Below, one piece after another: positions 25,994 through 34,374 of a DNA stretch of 64,000 bases. The notes below the pieces were generated by a model. The model was not told the DNA's origin and ran no database searches. It worked only from the letters and a program-made list of their open reading frames with translations. Both the position numbers and the translations under genes were made by a program. Source of the stretch: Fusibacter_C sp942493125 (lineage in GTDB: Bacteria; Bacillota; Clostridia; Peptostreptococcales; Acidaminobacteraceae); contig OW818667.1 in NCBI GenBank assembly GCA_942493125.1, positions 3,410,001 through 3,474,000 of the forward strand, written 5' to 3'. Each line of letters starts with the position of its first letter. Positions within the stretch are counted from its first letter, which is position 1.

Positions 25994-26086
25994 TAACTGC
26001 ACCGAACCGTTGTCAGAATTGTTCGAAAAATAACAATCTCGGCGCGCATAACTGGAAAAAAATGATATAATGAAAGGAGAATATTT

Positions 26087-27205
26087 ATGGTAATACAAAC
26101 GTTGGAATACGGTGTTCTTGTAACTGTTGGTTATCATCCAAGAATTATTGATGCCATGAAAAAAATCGGTGGCGGCAGATGGAACCCGGAGTTGAAGGCT
26201 TGGCTATTTCCTCCCACAAAGCTTGGGGCACTTCGCGACCTTCAGGATGCGCTTCCCAAGTATTATTCGGAGCCCTATGCGCATCTGAAATACACGGCTC
26301 GGATCCCCAATGTGGCAGATGCGAACTACGTGCCAAAGGGTAAGACCGAGTATGTTAAACCGGAACTGACGGATCAAGTGAAAGAAGTTATCACAATGTT
26401 AACCAAACGGCTCGCTCAAAAGGGATACAGTCCGAAGACGATCAAAAGTTATTCAGAGCAACTTACCCGTTTTCTGTATTTTTCAGAGCTCAACTGGGAC
26501 GTTGAACATATCAACAAATATATTCTGTATTTATTGGAAGAGAAGGCATGCAGCCATTCTTACGTCAATCAGACGGTAAATGCCATCAAGCAGCATCTGA
26601 TCTGCCAGGGTGTACATCATGAACATGAAATTATTGAGATTCTACGGCCTAAACGGCAGCGCAAACTACCGAAAGTCATGGATCAAGATGAGGTGAAGAA
26701 GCTTTTTGACGTAACAGATAACGTTAAGCATAAAACCGTTCTCATGGTGGCCTATTCGTGTGGCATGCGCGTCAGTGAAGTGGCGACGCTCAAGGTTAGC
26801 GATATCGATTATGCAAGGGGAATGGTCATCATAAGGCAGGGCAAGGGTAGAAAAGACCGCATCTCATCGCTATCAGACCGTTTGACAAAGCAGCTTCAAA
26901 TCTATCGAGACTTGTATTTTCCTGTGGAGTACCTCTTTGAAAATCCCATGCGCAATGGCCCAATCACTGAACGCACGCTACAGAAAGTCTTCACATTTTC
27001 CTGCGAAAAAGCGGGCATCACGAAGACGCTATCCTTTCATAGCCTCAGGCATTCATTTGCGACCCATCTGCTGGAAGCGGGTGTCGACCTAAGGTACATT
27101 CAAGAGCTTCTCGGCCATGCCAATAGCAAAACGACGGAGATCTACACACACGTTTCGAAAAAGGCCCTTCTAAACATCGTCAATCCGCTGGATCGACTGG
27201 AGTAA
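26087..27205 (+). CDS. Tyrosine recombinase near the cassette array (not classical IntI)
   Basis: 372 aa. Residues 1-75 are an extra N-terminal domain (LVTVGYHPRIIDAMKKIGGGRWNPELKAW). A SAM-like core-binding domain follows (about 93-180), then the catalytic domain with R228 (SCGMRVSE), K253 (GKGRKD), H318/R321 (HSLRHSF), H344 (LLGHAN) and nucleophile Y353 (EIYTHV). All catalytic residues are present. Between K253 and the HxxR box there are only about 65 residues, without the extra helix that marks integron integrases. It is the only recombinase visible and lies 1.55 kb before the first cassette, on the same strand as the cassettes. Its role in cassette movement is inference. Confidence 0.85.
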   Translation: MVIQTLEYGVLVTVGYHPRIIDAMKKIGGGRWNPELKAWLFPPTKLGALRDLQDALPKYYSEPYAHLKYTARIPNVADANYVPKGKTEYVKPELTDQVKEVITMLTKRLAQKGYSPKTIKSYSEQLTRFLYFSELNWDVEHINKYILYLLEEKACSHSYVNQTVNAIKQHLICQGVHHEHEIIEILRPKRQRKLPKVMDQDEVKKLFDVTDNVKHKTVLMVAYSCGMRVSEVATLKVSDIDYARGMVIIRQGKGRKDRISSLSDRLTKQLQIYRDLYFPVEYLFENPMRNGPITERTLQKVFTFSCEKAGITKTLSFHSLRHSFATHLLEAGVDLRYIQELLGHANSKTTEIYTHVSKKALLNIVNPLDRLE

Positions 27206-27291
27206 AGCACTGAACCCCGCATTCATACGGGGTCACTTACATAACGTAACATGGTAGAATGAAATGAAAAAGTCTGTCTTGGGGTGGGAAT

Positions 27292-27633
27292 ATGATAAAG
27301 ACATGGTTAATCGTTGTTGCAATTTGGATGGTCTATGCCACTATTCTTAAAAGACATAGCACAAAGTATTGGATATCAAAGAGTTTATTGCCACTTTTAT
27401 TGTTATGGCTGCTGATTACAGTTGATATGGCTGTGAATTATTTAGGGGCAAGCATCCCTTCAATCAACGATGGGATTGGGCTGCACGGAGTGTTTACCTA
27501 TTTGATTGTAGGTGATGAAGGGTGGAGTCTACGACTGTTTGAGAGGCTTTATCATGAAGCCGTGTATCTATCTCTTGCCCTGATTGTGGGATATTCAGTT
27601 ATGTTGGTGGTTGAGGGGAAGCAAGATAAGTAG
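27292..27633 (+). CDS. Small membrane protein, unknown
   Basis: 113 aa with three hydrophobic segments (about residues 3-19, 29-50, 88-107) and a short loop between (SIPSINDGIGLHGVF). No family recognised. It lies 86 bp after the recombinase, with a weak GGGGTGGG site before the ATG. Confidence 0.6.
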   Translation: MIKTWLIVVAIWMVYATILKRHSTKYWISKSLLPLLLLWLLITVDMAVNYLGASIPSINDGIGLHGVFTYLIVGDEGWSLRLFERLYHEAVYLSLALIVGYSVMLVVEGKQDK

Positions 27634-27732
27634 ACGGGTACTGATATATTAGCATTTTTGCTTGGTGTGAATAGGTTAGAATGTTGAGGGTGGGCAGATT
27701 TCGCTTTGGATAGAAAAATTCGGAGGCAGCAC

Positions 27733-27807
27733 ATGCCATTTAAAAAAGTAAAAGTTATAAAAATGGTTGAAGAAAAAAGAAGTGATCCTAAATTTGACGA
27801 ATCATAA
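27733..27807 (+). pseudogene. 24-codon fragment, perhaps a truncated small gene
   Basis: ATG behind GGAGG opens a frame encoding MPFKKVKVIKMVEEKRSDPK then FDES and stop. It has the look of the first residues of a HigA/XRE-type protein that has lost its remainder. Its stop overlaps the end of the convergent gene. Whether it is a real peptide or a remnant cannot be decided here. Confidence 0.35.
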
Positions 27808-28296
27808 TTTGGAAGTTAATTCATTACTTTTAATTATTGTCTTGAGTTCTTCAAGTTGCCAAATTCTCTCCTTGGTAATTGAACCTATATCATTTGCAGA
27901 CAATAAACCTATAACTTTTATTGCATAATCTGAAGCAACCATTGAATGTTCACGCATATGCCCACTTCCTACCGCTTGTCCTACAACTCTTAAAGCGGTT
28001 TGTTGTACTTCATTTTCAGTCTCTCTTGCAAGTTTATGAATTTTGAATCCAGATTGTCTTACATCATGCATTCGAGCATTTCCAGATTGCCACATTTCGT
28101 TAACTTCAAATCCTTCTAGGATTACATCTTCAGATTCATAATTCATACCAACGAGGACAAGAATATGTTTTGCGATTGATAACGACCACTTTGCTAAAAG
28201 GACTTGGTTTGTAGTTTCATATAAATTATCTATTTCTTCTCTTAAGATAGAATCATCTACAATTTTAATTTTGGGTTTAGTTGACATATTATCCAT
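27802..28296 (-). CDS. Putative immunity protein (Imm-5-like)
   Basis: 164 aa. The helical repeat ALRVVGQAVGSGHMREHSMVASDYAIKVI matches the HAxxxxH..H(A/S)xxAxxYAxKxI signature of the Imm-5-like 'putative immunity protein' group. It is the only minus-strand gene between the recombinase and the array and thus not a cassette member. AGAGGATG-like RBS precedes the start. No matching toxin is visible. Confidence 0.65.
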   Translation of the reverse strand: MDNMSTKPKIKIVDDSILREEIDNLYETTNQVLLAKWSLSIAKHILVLVGMNYESEDVILEGFEVNEMWQSGNARMHDVRQSGFKIHKLARETENEVQQTALRVVGQAVGSGHMREHSMVASDYAIKVIGLLSANDIGSITKERIWQLEELKTIIKSNELTSKL

Positions 28297-28755
28297 CCTC
28301 TTTTATCTAATTAAATTAGATGTATTTAACTACTTGTATTTCATATAATTCTAACCCTTTTTCAAGAGTTTTGTAAAACTGTTTATATGAGAAATATGAT
28401 AAACACCATTCTTGTGTTTACCACTGGCTTTCCATAGATGCTCTACTAAATTGGTTTTAATTGATTTTATTATATTCACACTAGGTAATCGGAACTTTTG
28501 GGAAATCTTATTCACTTAACAAACCAACACATTATTAATTGTCTAAGCTATTTGTCTTTTTCTTTTTTTATTATGTTTTTTTAAATTATCAATTAATTAT
28601 TATAGATACTTAGAATTATTTAAGTTCTATTTGAAATTCTTATCCAAGGGTTACAACTCAATCTTCTCTAGTTTCAGATAAAGTATATTTTCTCGACATT
28701 CTACGCAAATCCTACTGATTTTGCTTTATTTTTGAATTGGTTCGTGAAAATAGGA
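28297..28755. other. Leader region before the first cassette (candidate attI side)
   Basis: About 460 bp of AT-rich DNA without a supported gene, between the last chromosomal gene and the first cassette. In an integron this is where the attI site and the cassette promoter would lie. I see no unambiguous -35/-10 pair and no attI I can recognise apart from the core at its right end. Confidence 0.5.
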
Positions 28756-28762
28756 GTTAGAT
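28756..28762 (+). other. First cassette junction (attI-type core GTTAGAT)
   Basis: GTTAGAT followed by GACATG is identical to the left end of other 400-nt RNA-like cassettes (for example 38946, 40102, 46158), so the first cassette starts here. The left flank shows no class A, B or C arm, as expected for an attI x cassette junction. Confidence 0.65.
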
Positions 28763-29160
28763 GACATGTAGATTAGATGTGGGAAACAGAATATTCCCAA
28801 GCATTTCGCAAAATCGAGACTTTATCTCATTCAGGTTAAAAAGCGTTTGGTGCATCAGTTTTTTTTGTTAAAAGGATTTTGTAGATTTAGGATCGCCAGA
28901 TTACGTTGAAAGAGTCATTCCGAAAACCACCTCGTGAAAACTCTGTAGAGTTTAATTAGGGTTCAAGACTGGTTCACAACGAATCGTTTTATATAGAATC
29001 AACCTTTCTTATCTCAGAAGTCTCACGTAAACGCTTCTAATGGAAGCGTAAGGGGACCCTTCGGATAAGGTAGAAGAACAAAGTTACATAGGAAAACCTC
29101 GAATTTTCGTCGGCGGTTACTCAAGGCTCCTGGTTTCAAAATAAGTTTTATAAACACGTC
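28763..29160 (+). ncRNA. Conserved ~400-nt gene-less cassette, copy 1 (candidate structured RNA)
   Basis: No open frame of useful length. The element is shared with seven other cassettes and is essentially identical to the copy at 40109. Recurrent features: TGGG/TCCCA near the 5' end, the palindrome AAACTCTGYAGAGTTT, CTTATCTCAGAAGTCTCACG, the hairpin ACGCTTC-TAAT-GGAAGCGT, and ATTTTCGTCGGCGGTTACTC near the 3' end. Being the cassette nearest the leader, it would be the most strongly transcribed. No known RNA family recognised. Confidence 0.65.
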
Positions 29161-29213
29161 AACTAACACACCATTCTAGCCACTGAGGCGGCTAGAACGG
29201 TAGAACGTTAGGT
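29161..29213 (+). repeat. attC-like site, class B
   Basis: Inverse core AACTAAC, arms TTCTAGCC/GGCTAGAA, core GTTAGGT. Confidence 0.88.
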
Positions 29214-29244
29214 GAAATACAGAAAAACAAAGAAGGTGAAAATA

Positions 29245-29949
29245 TTGACCGTAGAACAGATATATGATTTTTACATCGAATACGAAACTTCATTAAAATC
29301 AAAAAATAGGTTTTTTGTTGATAAAATTTATCATGACTTTTTTGATCGAATAATTGAAGAGTCAACAACTATTGTTGATAAAGGTAATGAATTTTTTAGA
29401 GCTAGAAAACATGATATGAATAATCGAGTAAACATACCTTATGGAAAGAATGAAATCGGTATGCCTGATAAATCTATAACTAGTTCACATGGTAGGGCAA
29501 ATCCTCGTGGGATTAACTATTTTTATTTGGCGTCAGATAAAATAACTGCTTTAGCTGAAGTAAAACCATCAATAACACAACAAGTTACTATTGGAAAATT
29601 TGTAAATAGTCAAGATGTCAAAATTATAAACATTGGTGGTTCAACTGGTATAAGTGGTTCAATATACAAAAAACTTGATTCAAAAGATGTTTTACTTTTT
29701 ATGTTATATTTAGTAATTGGGTTTTCAAAACCAATTTCAGACAGTAATAAAGAAATTGATTATTTACCATATCAATATTTTGCTGAGTATTGTAAACAAA
29801 AGGGGTTAGAAGGGATTGCTTTTCCAAGCTCTGTTATGACTAATCCGGATGAAAAACACTTATGCTATACAATGTTTTCAGACATAAATTTCGATTATAT
29901 TGATTCAGATTTGATTTTTACAACCTCAATTAAATACGAATATGAATAA
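29245..29949 (+). CDS. RES domain protein (NAD-degrading toxin family)
   Basis: About 234 aa. EFFRARKH, SHGRANPRGINYFYLASDKITALAEVKP, YLPYQYFAEYCKQKGLEGIAFPSS and CYTMFS follow the RES domain, including the conserved Arg, Tyr and the R-x-N-P-x-G-x-x-Y-x-Y-x-A block. RES toxins degrade NAD+, normally paired with an Xre antitoxin; no partner lies in this cassette. AAGAAGGTG suits a TTG start at 29245; a GTG at 29212 lies inside the attC core. The cassette ends match: GTTAGGTGAA at 29207 versus TTCACCTAAC at 29964. Confidence 0.8.
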   Translation: MTVEQIYDFYIEYETSLKSKNRFFVDKIYHDFFDRIIEESTTIVDKGNEFFRARKHDMNNRVNIPYGKNEIGMPDKSITSSHGRANPRGINYFYLASDKITALAEVKPSITQQVTIGKFVNSQDVKIINIGGSTGISGSIYKKLDSKDVLLFMLYLVIGFSKPISDSNKEIDYLPYQYFAEYCKQKGLEGIAFPSSVMTNPDEKHLCYTMFSDINFDYIDSDLIFTTSIKYEYE

Positions 29950-29966
29950 ATCAAATTTGGTACTTC

Positions 29967-30019
29967 ACCTAACACGCCATTCCCACCACTGAGGTGACGG
30001 GAACGGCTGAACGTTATAT
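29967..30019 (+). repeat. attC-like site, class A
   Basis: Inverse core ACCTAAC, arms ATTCCCACCAC/GTGACGGGAAC, core GTTATAT. Confidence 0.88.
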
Positions 30020-30421
30020 GTCATTAAAAAAAACAAAGTGGTCAGTATGTACATAACGATTAGAGTTAGAAAAAATGTTATGATAGTAGAAGCTATTCAT
30101 ATATTTAAGAAGAGATCAAAAGACCTTTTAGTGGTTTGCGAAAATTGCTTGTGTACCTCAAGTTTATTCTGAGTCTTCCACCTCTGAAAACTTTTAAGGC
30201 ATTGTCGTGAAAGTTAATGGCATAGTCGGTTCCGAAATTCATAGCGAATCGTTTTACTTTAACGAAGTCTTTCTTGTCTCAGAAGTCTCACGAAACGACG
30301 CTTCATAGGAAGCGTCATATTGCAGTCGATAATTGGTATACAACGTGAGAGCAGCGTAACGACGTCTCAAGTTTTCGACGGTGGATAGGTTGGTTCTCTA
30401 ATTAAAAGAAAATTAAACGAC
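30020..30421 (+). ncRNA. Divergent relative of the 400-nt RNA-like cassette
   Basis: Same length and order of motifs as the other copies but low identity: TTTCTTGTCTCAGAAGTCTC, then the hairpin GACGCTTC-ATAG-GAAGCGTC (one base pair longer than in the main family, with a different loop), then AAGTTTTCGACGGTGGAT. Conservation of the stem despite sequence change supports a folded RNA. The cassette termini GTTATATGTC and GACATATAAC also match each other. No open frame. Confidence 0.55.
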
Positions 30422-30474
30422 ATATAACACGCCATTCCAGCCACTGAGGCGGCTGGAACGGAAGAACGTTAGAT
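30422..30474 (+). repeat. attC-like site, class A/B intermediate
   Basis: Inverse core ATATAAC, arms CATTCCAGCC/GGCTGGAACG, core GTTAGAT. The arm sequence mixes the A and B classes. Confidence 0.85.
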
Positions 30475-30514
30475 GAAACCACAAAAAAGACAAATAAACA
30501 ATGTAGAGGATAAA

Positions 30515-31900
30515 ATGAGAAGAATTGAAGAAGCTCAAAATGTTGTCAATAAATACGGACAAGAACATTTACTAAAATATTACAATGAACTCACAAATGC
30601 AGAACAAAATAGACTGTTAGATCAGATATTAAGTATTGATTTTGAATTTGTTTCGTCGTTGTATATCGAGTTAGTTTTAAATAAGAAGAATCAAATGAAA
30701 AATGATAATTTTTCACCTCTTAAACCATTTATGTTCGAGGATTGTTCTAGAGAAGAAAAAGAACTTTACTATAACTTAGGAATGGAAGCAATCAAAAAAG
30801 GTAAAGTTGGAGTATTGCTTGTAGCTGGCGGCCAAGGAACTCGTTTGGGGCATATTGGTCCAAAAGGAACATTCAGTATAGGTTTGCCATCAAATAAATC
30901 TTTGTTTCAACTCCAATGTGAGAGACTTATAAATTTATCCTTAAATGCTGGTCGTTTTATACCTTGGTATATAATGACCAGCCCTGAAAACCATATGGAG
31001 ACAATAGCATTTTTTAAGAACAATAATTATTTCGGATATAAAGAGGAATACATAAACTTTTTTAAACAAGGTGTTATTCCATTATTAGATGAAGACGGTA
31101 AAATATTGCTCTCAAGCAAGAGTCAAGTTAGCACAGGTCCAAGTGGAAATGGTAGTTGTTTCAATTCACTTAGAGATTCTGGTATGTTGGATGATATTTA
31201 TAAAAGGGGCATTGAGTGGATGTTTCTATATGGAATAGACAATTCACTGGTAAGAGTAGCAGATCCATATTTTATGGGTTTTACTATAAAATCTGATCAA
31301 TTAGCGGCGAGTAAAGTGGTTTCTAAATTGAGTCCGGATGAAAAGGTTGGTGTATTATGTTATAAGAATGGACATCCAGCTATAGTTGAATATACTGAAT
31401 TATCTAGTGAAATGGTACAGAAAAAAAACATTAATGGTGAGTTGATTTTTAATAATGCAAATATAATCAACCATATTTTCCATGTAGATTTCATAACAGA
31501 TAGCCTACTAACGAAACTTCCATTTCATAAAGCTCATAAAAAAATCCCATATATTAATGAGCATGGAGTTGAAATCATACCTGAAAAATTAAATGGATAT
31601 AAATTTGAAAGTTTTTTATTTGATACATTCACTAATTTGAATGACATGGCAGTTCTAAACGTGAAACGAGAGGAAGAATTTGCACCAGTGAAGAACAGGA
31701 ATGGACTGGATAGCCCTGAAACTGCAAAAAAAATGATGTTGGACTTGCATAGGCAATGGTTAATTTCACGTGGGTGTGATTCTGAAGTACTAAGTGGAAA
31801 GACAGTAGAAATTTCTCCACTAACTTCATATTATGGTGAAAATATTGACTTGAAAGAAGCGTTGAACATAATTCTGACGAAAAACGTTATTGAAATATAG
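30515..31900 (+). CDS. UDP-GlcNAc pyrophosphorylase-like nucleotidyltransferase (UDPGP family)
   Basis: About 461 aa. LLVAGGQGTRLGHIGPKG is the nucleotide-binding loop of the eukaryote-type UAP/UGP family; WYIMTSPENHMET, FFKQGVIPLLDEDGKI, GPSGNG and YGIDNSLVRVADPYFMG complete the pattern. It would make a UDP-sugar from UTP and a sugar-1-phosphate. The ATG at 30515 is placed by AGAGG and by the family N-terminus (RIEEAQ..VNKYGQEHLL); an ATG at 30473 is formed by the attC core itself. An apparently housekeeping-type enzyme in a cassette is unusual; duplication or surface polysaccharide use is possible. Confidence 0.85.
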   Translation: MRRIEEAQNVVNKYGQEHLLKYYNELTNAEQNRLLDQILSIDFEFVSSLYIELVLNKKNQMKNDNFSPLKPFMFEDCSREEKELYYNLGMEAIKKGKVGVLLVAGGQGTRLGHIGPKGTFSIGLPSNKSLFQLQCERLINLSLNAGRFIPWYIMTSPENHMETIAFFKNNNYFGYKEEYINFFKQGVIPLLDEDGKILLSSKSQVSTGPSGNGSCFNSLRDSGMLDDIYKRGIEWMFLYGIDNSLVRVADPYFMGFTIKSDQLAASKVVSKLSPDEKVGVLCYKNGHPAIVEYTELSSEMVQKKNINGELIFNNANIINHIFHVDFITDSLLTKLPFHKAHKKIPYINEHGVEIIPEKLNGYKFESFLFDTFTNLNDMAVLNVKREEEFAPVKNRNGLDSPETAKKMMLDLHRQWLISRGCDSEVLSGKTVEISPLTSYYGENIDLKEALNIILTKNVIEI

Positions 31901-31956
31901 AAATACCAATCATTAATAAAAGCGGCAATTATAAAATGATATAAAAATGTGGCATC

Positions 31957-32009
31957 ATCTAACACGCCATTCCCATCACTGAGGTGACGGGAACGGCTGA
32001 ACGTTATAG
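31957..32009 (+). repeat. attC-like site, class A
   Basis: Inverse core ATCTAAC, core GTTATAG; left flank pairs with the GTTAGATG start of the upstream cassette. Confidence 0.9.
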
Positions 32010-32060
32010 GAAACTCAGGAAAACAAAAGATAATAAAAGATACAATGTGGAGAGTGCAAT

Positions 32061-32234
32061 ATGATGACATTTATACAAATTTTTAATTTTCTGATATTCA
32101 TAGGATTACTAATTGGAATTCCATGGTTCATGATTACAGTAGTTAGATTACTTACTAAAATTGAAAGTAGATTAGAGAGTCTTGAAAAATCAATGAATGA
32201 TAAGCGACCAGATGTAGAAGTACATAATGATTAA
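32061..32234 (+). CDS. Small single-helix membrane peptide (57 aa)
   Basis: One hydrophobic helix (about residues 4-29, FNFLIFIGLLIGIPWFMITVV) is followed by a short charged tail (RLLTKIESRLESLEK). A homologue lies in the cassette at 42214 (shared IGxPWFMIxVVRLLxKIESRLExLEK). No family known; small size and membrane location allow a toxin, regulator or phage-defence peptide role. The ribosome binding site is weak (GGAGAG). First gene of a two-peptide cassette. Confidence 0.6.
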   Translation: MMTFIQIFNFLIFIGLLIGIPWFMITVVRLLTKIESRLESLEKSMNDKRPDVEVHND

Positions 32235-32254
32235 TTTTAAGGGCTGATAAAAAG

Positions 32255-32299
32255 CAATCGAGCTTTCGCTCGAAAAAGATAGTTGAGCTGACGCTCAAA
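32255..32299 (+). repeat. Paired GAGC...GCTC hairpins between peptide genes
   Basis: TCGAGCTTTCGCTCGA and TTGAGCTGACGCTCAA lie close together between the two peptide genes. A third, CGAGCTACGCTCG, follows the second gene. The same hairpins recur at 42413-42458 and 43825-43867. Confidence 0.65.
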
Positions 32300-32323
32300 A
32301 ATAAAATAAAAGAGGTAATAAAG

Positions 32324-32455
32324 ATGAAAAAACTGTCATTTAGACAATTGTCTAAGCTAATTGCTATTCCTATTTTATTAATTTTTGTTGTTTCAGGGAA
32401 TGGTAAATTTGACTGGGATAAAGTTATATCTAAAATTGAAAAATCCATAAGATAA
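32324..32455 (+). CDS. Small secreted or membrane peptide (43 aa)
   Basis: MKKLSFRQLSKLIAIPILLIF then VVSGNGKFDWDKVISKIEK: a positively charged start, a hydrophobic core (residues 11-24) and an amphipathic C-terminus. Nearly identical to the peptide at 43892. Good AAGAGGT site. Could be a small toxin or signal peptide; unassigned. Confidence 0.6.
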   Translation: MKKLSFRQLSKLIAIPILLIFVVSGNGKFDWDKVISKIEKSIR

Positions 32456-32485
32456 AGAGGCGAGCTACGCTCGCATATGAGCATC

Positions 32486-32538
32486 CTATAACACACCATT
32501 CTAGCCACTAAGTCGGCTAGAACGGTAGAACGTTAGAC
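32486..32538 (+). repeat. attC-like site, class B
   Basis: Inverse core CTATAAC, core GTTAGAC; left flank pairs with GTTATAGGA of its own cassette. Confidence 0.88.
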
Positions 32539-32559
32539 GACATAGTAAGGAGACAACGA

Positions 32560-33282
32560 ATGAACACGCATGTAGAATCATTAACAGGCAAATCAGGAAT
32601 TAACGCAGATTCATATTTTACGAGTGAAGAAAATCAAGTATATGTTATTGCTGATGGAGCATCAGGTGCTAAGAATAAGGTTTTGGCTGGGAAAATTTGC
32701 ACAGATTCAGTTCAAGAAGAATTGAAAAAATTGATTAGCTTAGAGCCAAAATTATTTAATAAGACTTGTATCGAAAAAGCAAATAATAAATTAATAGTCC
32801 AATCACAAATGGATCAGGGACTACATTTTGGAACTATGATGATGAACACCATAAGAGATAATGTTTTATATACAAGTTCGATAGGCGACTCAGTTACATA
32901 CTTAATCCATGAAAACGAAATAAAAAAGATAACTCATCCAAGAAAACGTTATTCTGTACTTGTGGAGTTAGGAATTCTTGAAGAGTCCGCGATAATAGAA
33001 GCTATTAGTAACCTTCCACCAGAGTTGTGGTCAGTTTATGATTACTTTTTACCAATGATTATTTTAGATTTATTTGAAACCCAAACACAATTGCATATTA
33101 ATGATACCTTGGTCATGTGTACAGATGGTATTAGTGATTGGATAAGTGAAAAGCAAATTAAAGAAGTAGTCAGTGAAGAAAAAAATGCAAAAGTTTGTGT
33201 TCAGAAAATACTAGATATTGTGAACCAAAACTGCCAAGAAGATAAAAGAGATGATCAAACAATTATTATAAAGAAAATTTAA
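32560..33282 (+). CDS. PP2C-like serine/threonine phosphatase
   Basis: 240 aa. Metal-site motifs of the PP2C fold are present: NADSYF (D17), VIADGASGA (D32-G33), SSIGDSVTYL, VMCTDGISDW and a final RDDQTIII. It should remove phosphate from Ser/Thr of an unknown partner. AAGGAG lies upstream of the ATG. A second copy at 56432 is about 95% identical but stops early. A lone PP2C in a cassette, without its kinase, suggests that it interferes with a host or invader signal; this is inference. Confidence 0.8.
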   Translation: MNTHVESLTGKSGINADSYFTSEENQVYVIADGASGAKNKVLAGKICTDSVQEELKKLISLEPKLFNKTCIEKANNKLIVQSQMDQGLHFGTMMMNTIRDNVLYTSSIGDSVTYLIHENEIKKITHPRKRYSVLVELGILEESAIIEAISNLPPELWSVYDYFLPMIILDLFETQTQLHINDTLVMCTDGISDWISEKQIKEVVSEEKNAKVCVQKILDIVNQNCQEDKRDDQTIIIKKI

Positions 33283-33292
33283 AACTACGATC

Positions 33293-33345
33293 GTCTAACA
33301 CACCATTCTAGCCACTGAGGTGGCTAGAACGGTAGAACGTTATGT
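33293..33345 (+). repeat. attC-like site, class B
   Basis: Inverse core GTCTAAC, core GTTATGT; left flank TCGTCTAAC pairs with GTTAGACGA at the cassette start. Confidence 0.9.
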
Positions 33346-33370
33346 GACATTAAAAAAAGGACGGTGAACC

Positions 33371-34243
33371 ATGTCAAAAGAAAAAATTGAAAGACATTTT
33401 AATAAAATGCTAATGGAAGTTAAAATTGGCAATATTCCTGCAGCTATTGAAATTGTTCAGCACATTGTAGAACATTATCCTTCAAATTTAGATGATTCGC
33501 TATACTGGTCAGCTTGCCTCTATTCATTAAACGGAGACTTAAATAAGGTCATTGAATGTTTTGACAAAGCAATTTCAAAAGGCATTTGGTGGTCAACTGA
33601 TATTATCAACAAAGAGTCGGATTTTGATAATGTTAGAAATAGCTCTTTTTTTATAGAAGTAAACAAAAAAATGCAAATTTTACAGTCAAAAACAATCAAT
33701 AATATTTCGAGTTATCATGTTATTGTTAAAAACAATTTGACGGATCAGTTTGTAATTAATCTTCACTGGAAGAATGATAAAGTTGATAATTATCGAAAGC
33801 ATTTTGACGAAATATATGAGAAAAGTAATACAAATGCAATATACATTCAATCATCAGAGATTGAAAGTAGTAAGGGATATTCATGGAATAGCTACGGAAG
33901 AGCTTGTGAAGACATTGAAAGAGAGTTAGATGGTTTTGAAGGTAAAATAAATACTATATCAGGGACATCACAAGGAGGAAGAATTGCGTTAAAATATGCT
34001 ATTGATAATGGATATGATTTTGTTGGGATAATGCCGGCAATTATTACTACTGAAATTGATATAAACCCCAAAATAAGTTATAGCTTTATCATTGGTGATC
34101 AAGATTACTTTTATAAAAATGTTGTTGCATTACATACAAAGCTTCTATCTTTAGGCATTTCTTCTAAACTAGTCATTATGGAGTCTGTTGGACATTACTT
34201 CCCAGAAAATTTTGAAGTTTATTATAAAATGACAACCAATTAA
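33371..34243 (+). CDS. TPR-like plus alpha/beta hydrolase protein
   Basis: 290 aa. The first ~110 residues are tetratricopeptide-like (AIEIVQHIVEHYPSNLDDSLYWSACLYSLNGDLNKVIECFDKAIS). The rest is an esterase fold with nucleophile elbow GTSQGG, a late aspartate in FIIGDQDYF and histidine in ESVGHYFPE: a full Ser-Asp-His set of the phospholipase/carboxylesterase type. No signal peptide, so probably cytosolic. The cassette start GTTATGTGAC matches the left flank of both the degenerate site at 34249 and the intact site at 34842. Confidence 0.75.
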   Translation: MSKEKIERHFNKMLMEVKIGNIPAAIEIVQHIVEHYPSNLDDSLYWSACLYSLNGDLNKVIECFDKAISKGIWWSTDIINKESDFDNVRNSSFFIEVNKKMQILQSKTINNISSYHVIVKNNLTDQFVINLHWKNDKVDNYRKHFDEIYEKSNTNAIYIQSSEIESSKGYSWNSYGRACEDIERELDGFEGKINTISGTSQGGRIALKYAIDNGYDFVGIMPAIITTEIDINPKISYSFIIGDQDYFYKNVVALHTKLLSLGISSKLVIMESVGHYFPENFEVYYKMTTN

Positions 34244-34248
34244 ACGTC

Positions 34249-34260
34249 ACATAACACGCA
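34249..34260 (+). repeat. Truncated attC (left end only)
   Basis: ACATAACACGC is the left end of a site; the arms and the core are gone. The hydrolase and the next gene thus now form one composite cassette. Confidence 0.65.
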
Positions 34261-34374
34261 AACTAAGTTCATGTAAAAAAAAGAAAAATATAAAATCAAT
34301 TGGTATATTGTTTCTGAAGTGTTCAAGCGCATATTATTTTGGAAATACTTTTTAACAATTTAAGAAAGGATTAA

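Noticed and set aside
28757..29160. Group II intron or group I intron as explanation of the 400-nt element
   Set aside because: No domain V-like hairpin, no GUGYG start and no reverse transcriptase; insertion is at the cassette core, not inside attC.
30473..30514. Start codons formed by the attC core (GTTAGATG) for the cassette genes at 30473 and 54019
   Set aside because: No ribosome binding site before these ATGs; downstream ATGs with AGAGG or AAAGGA fit the protein families better.
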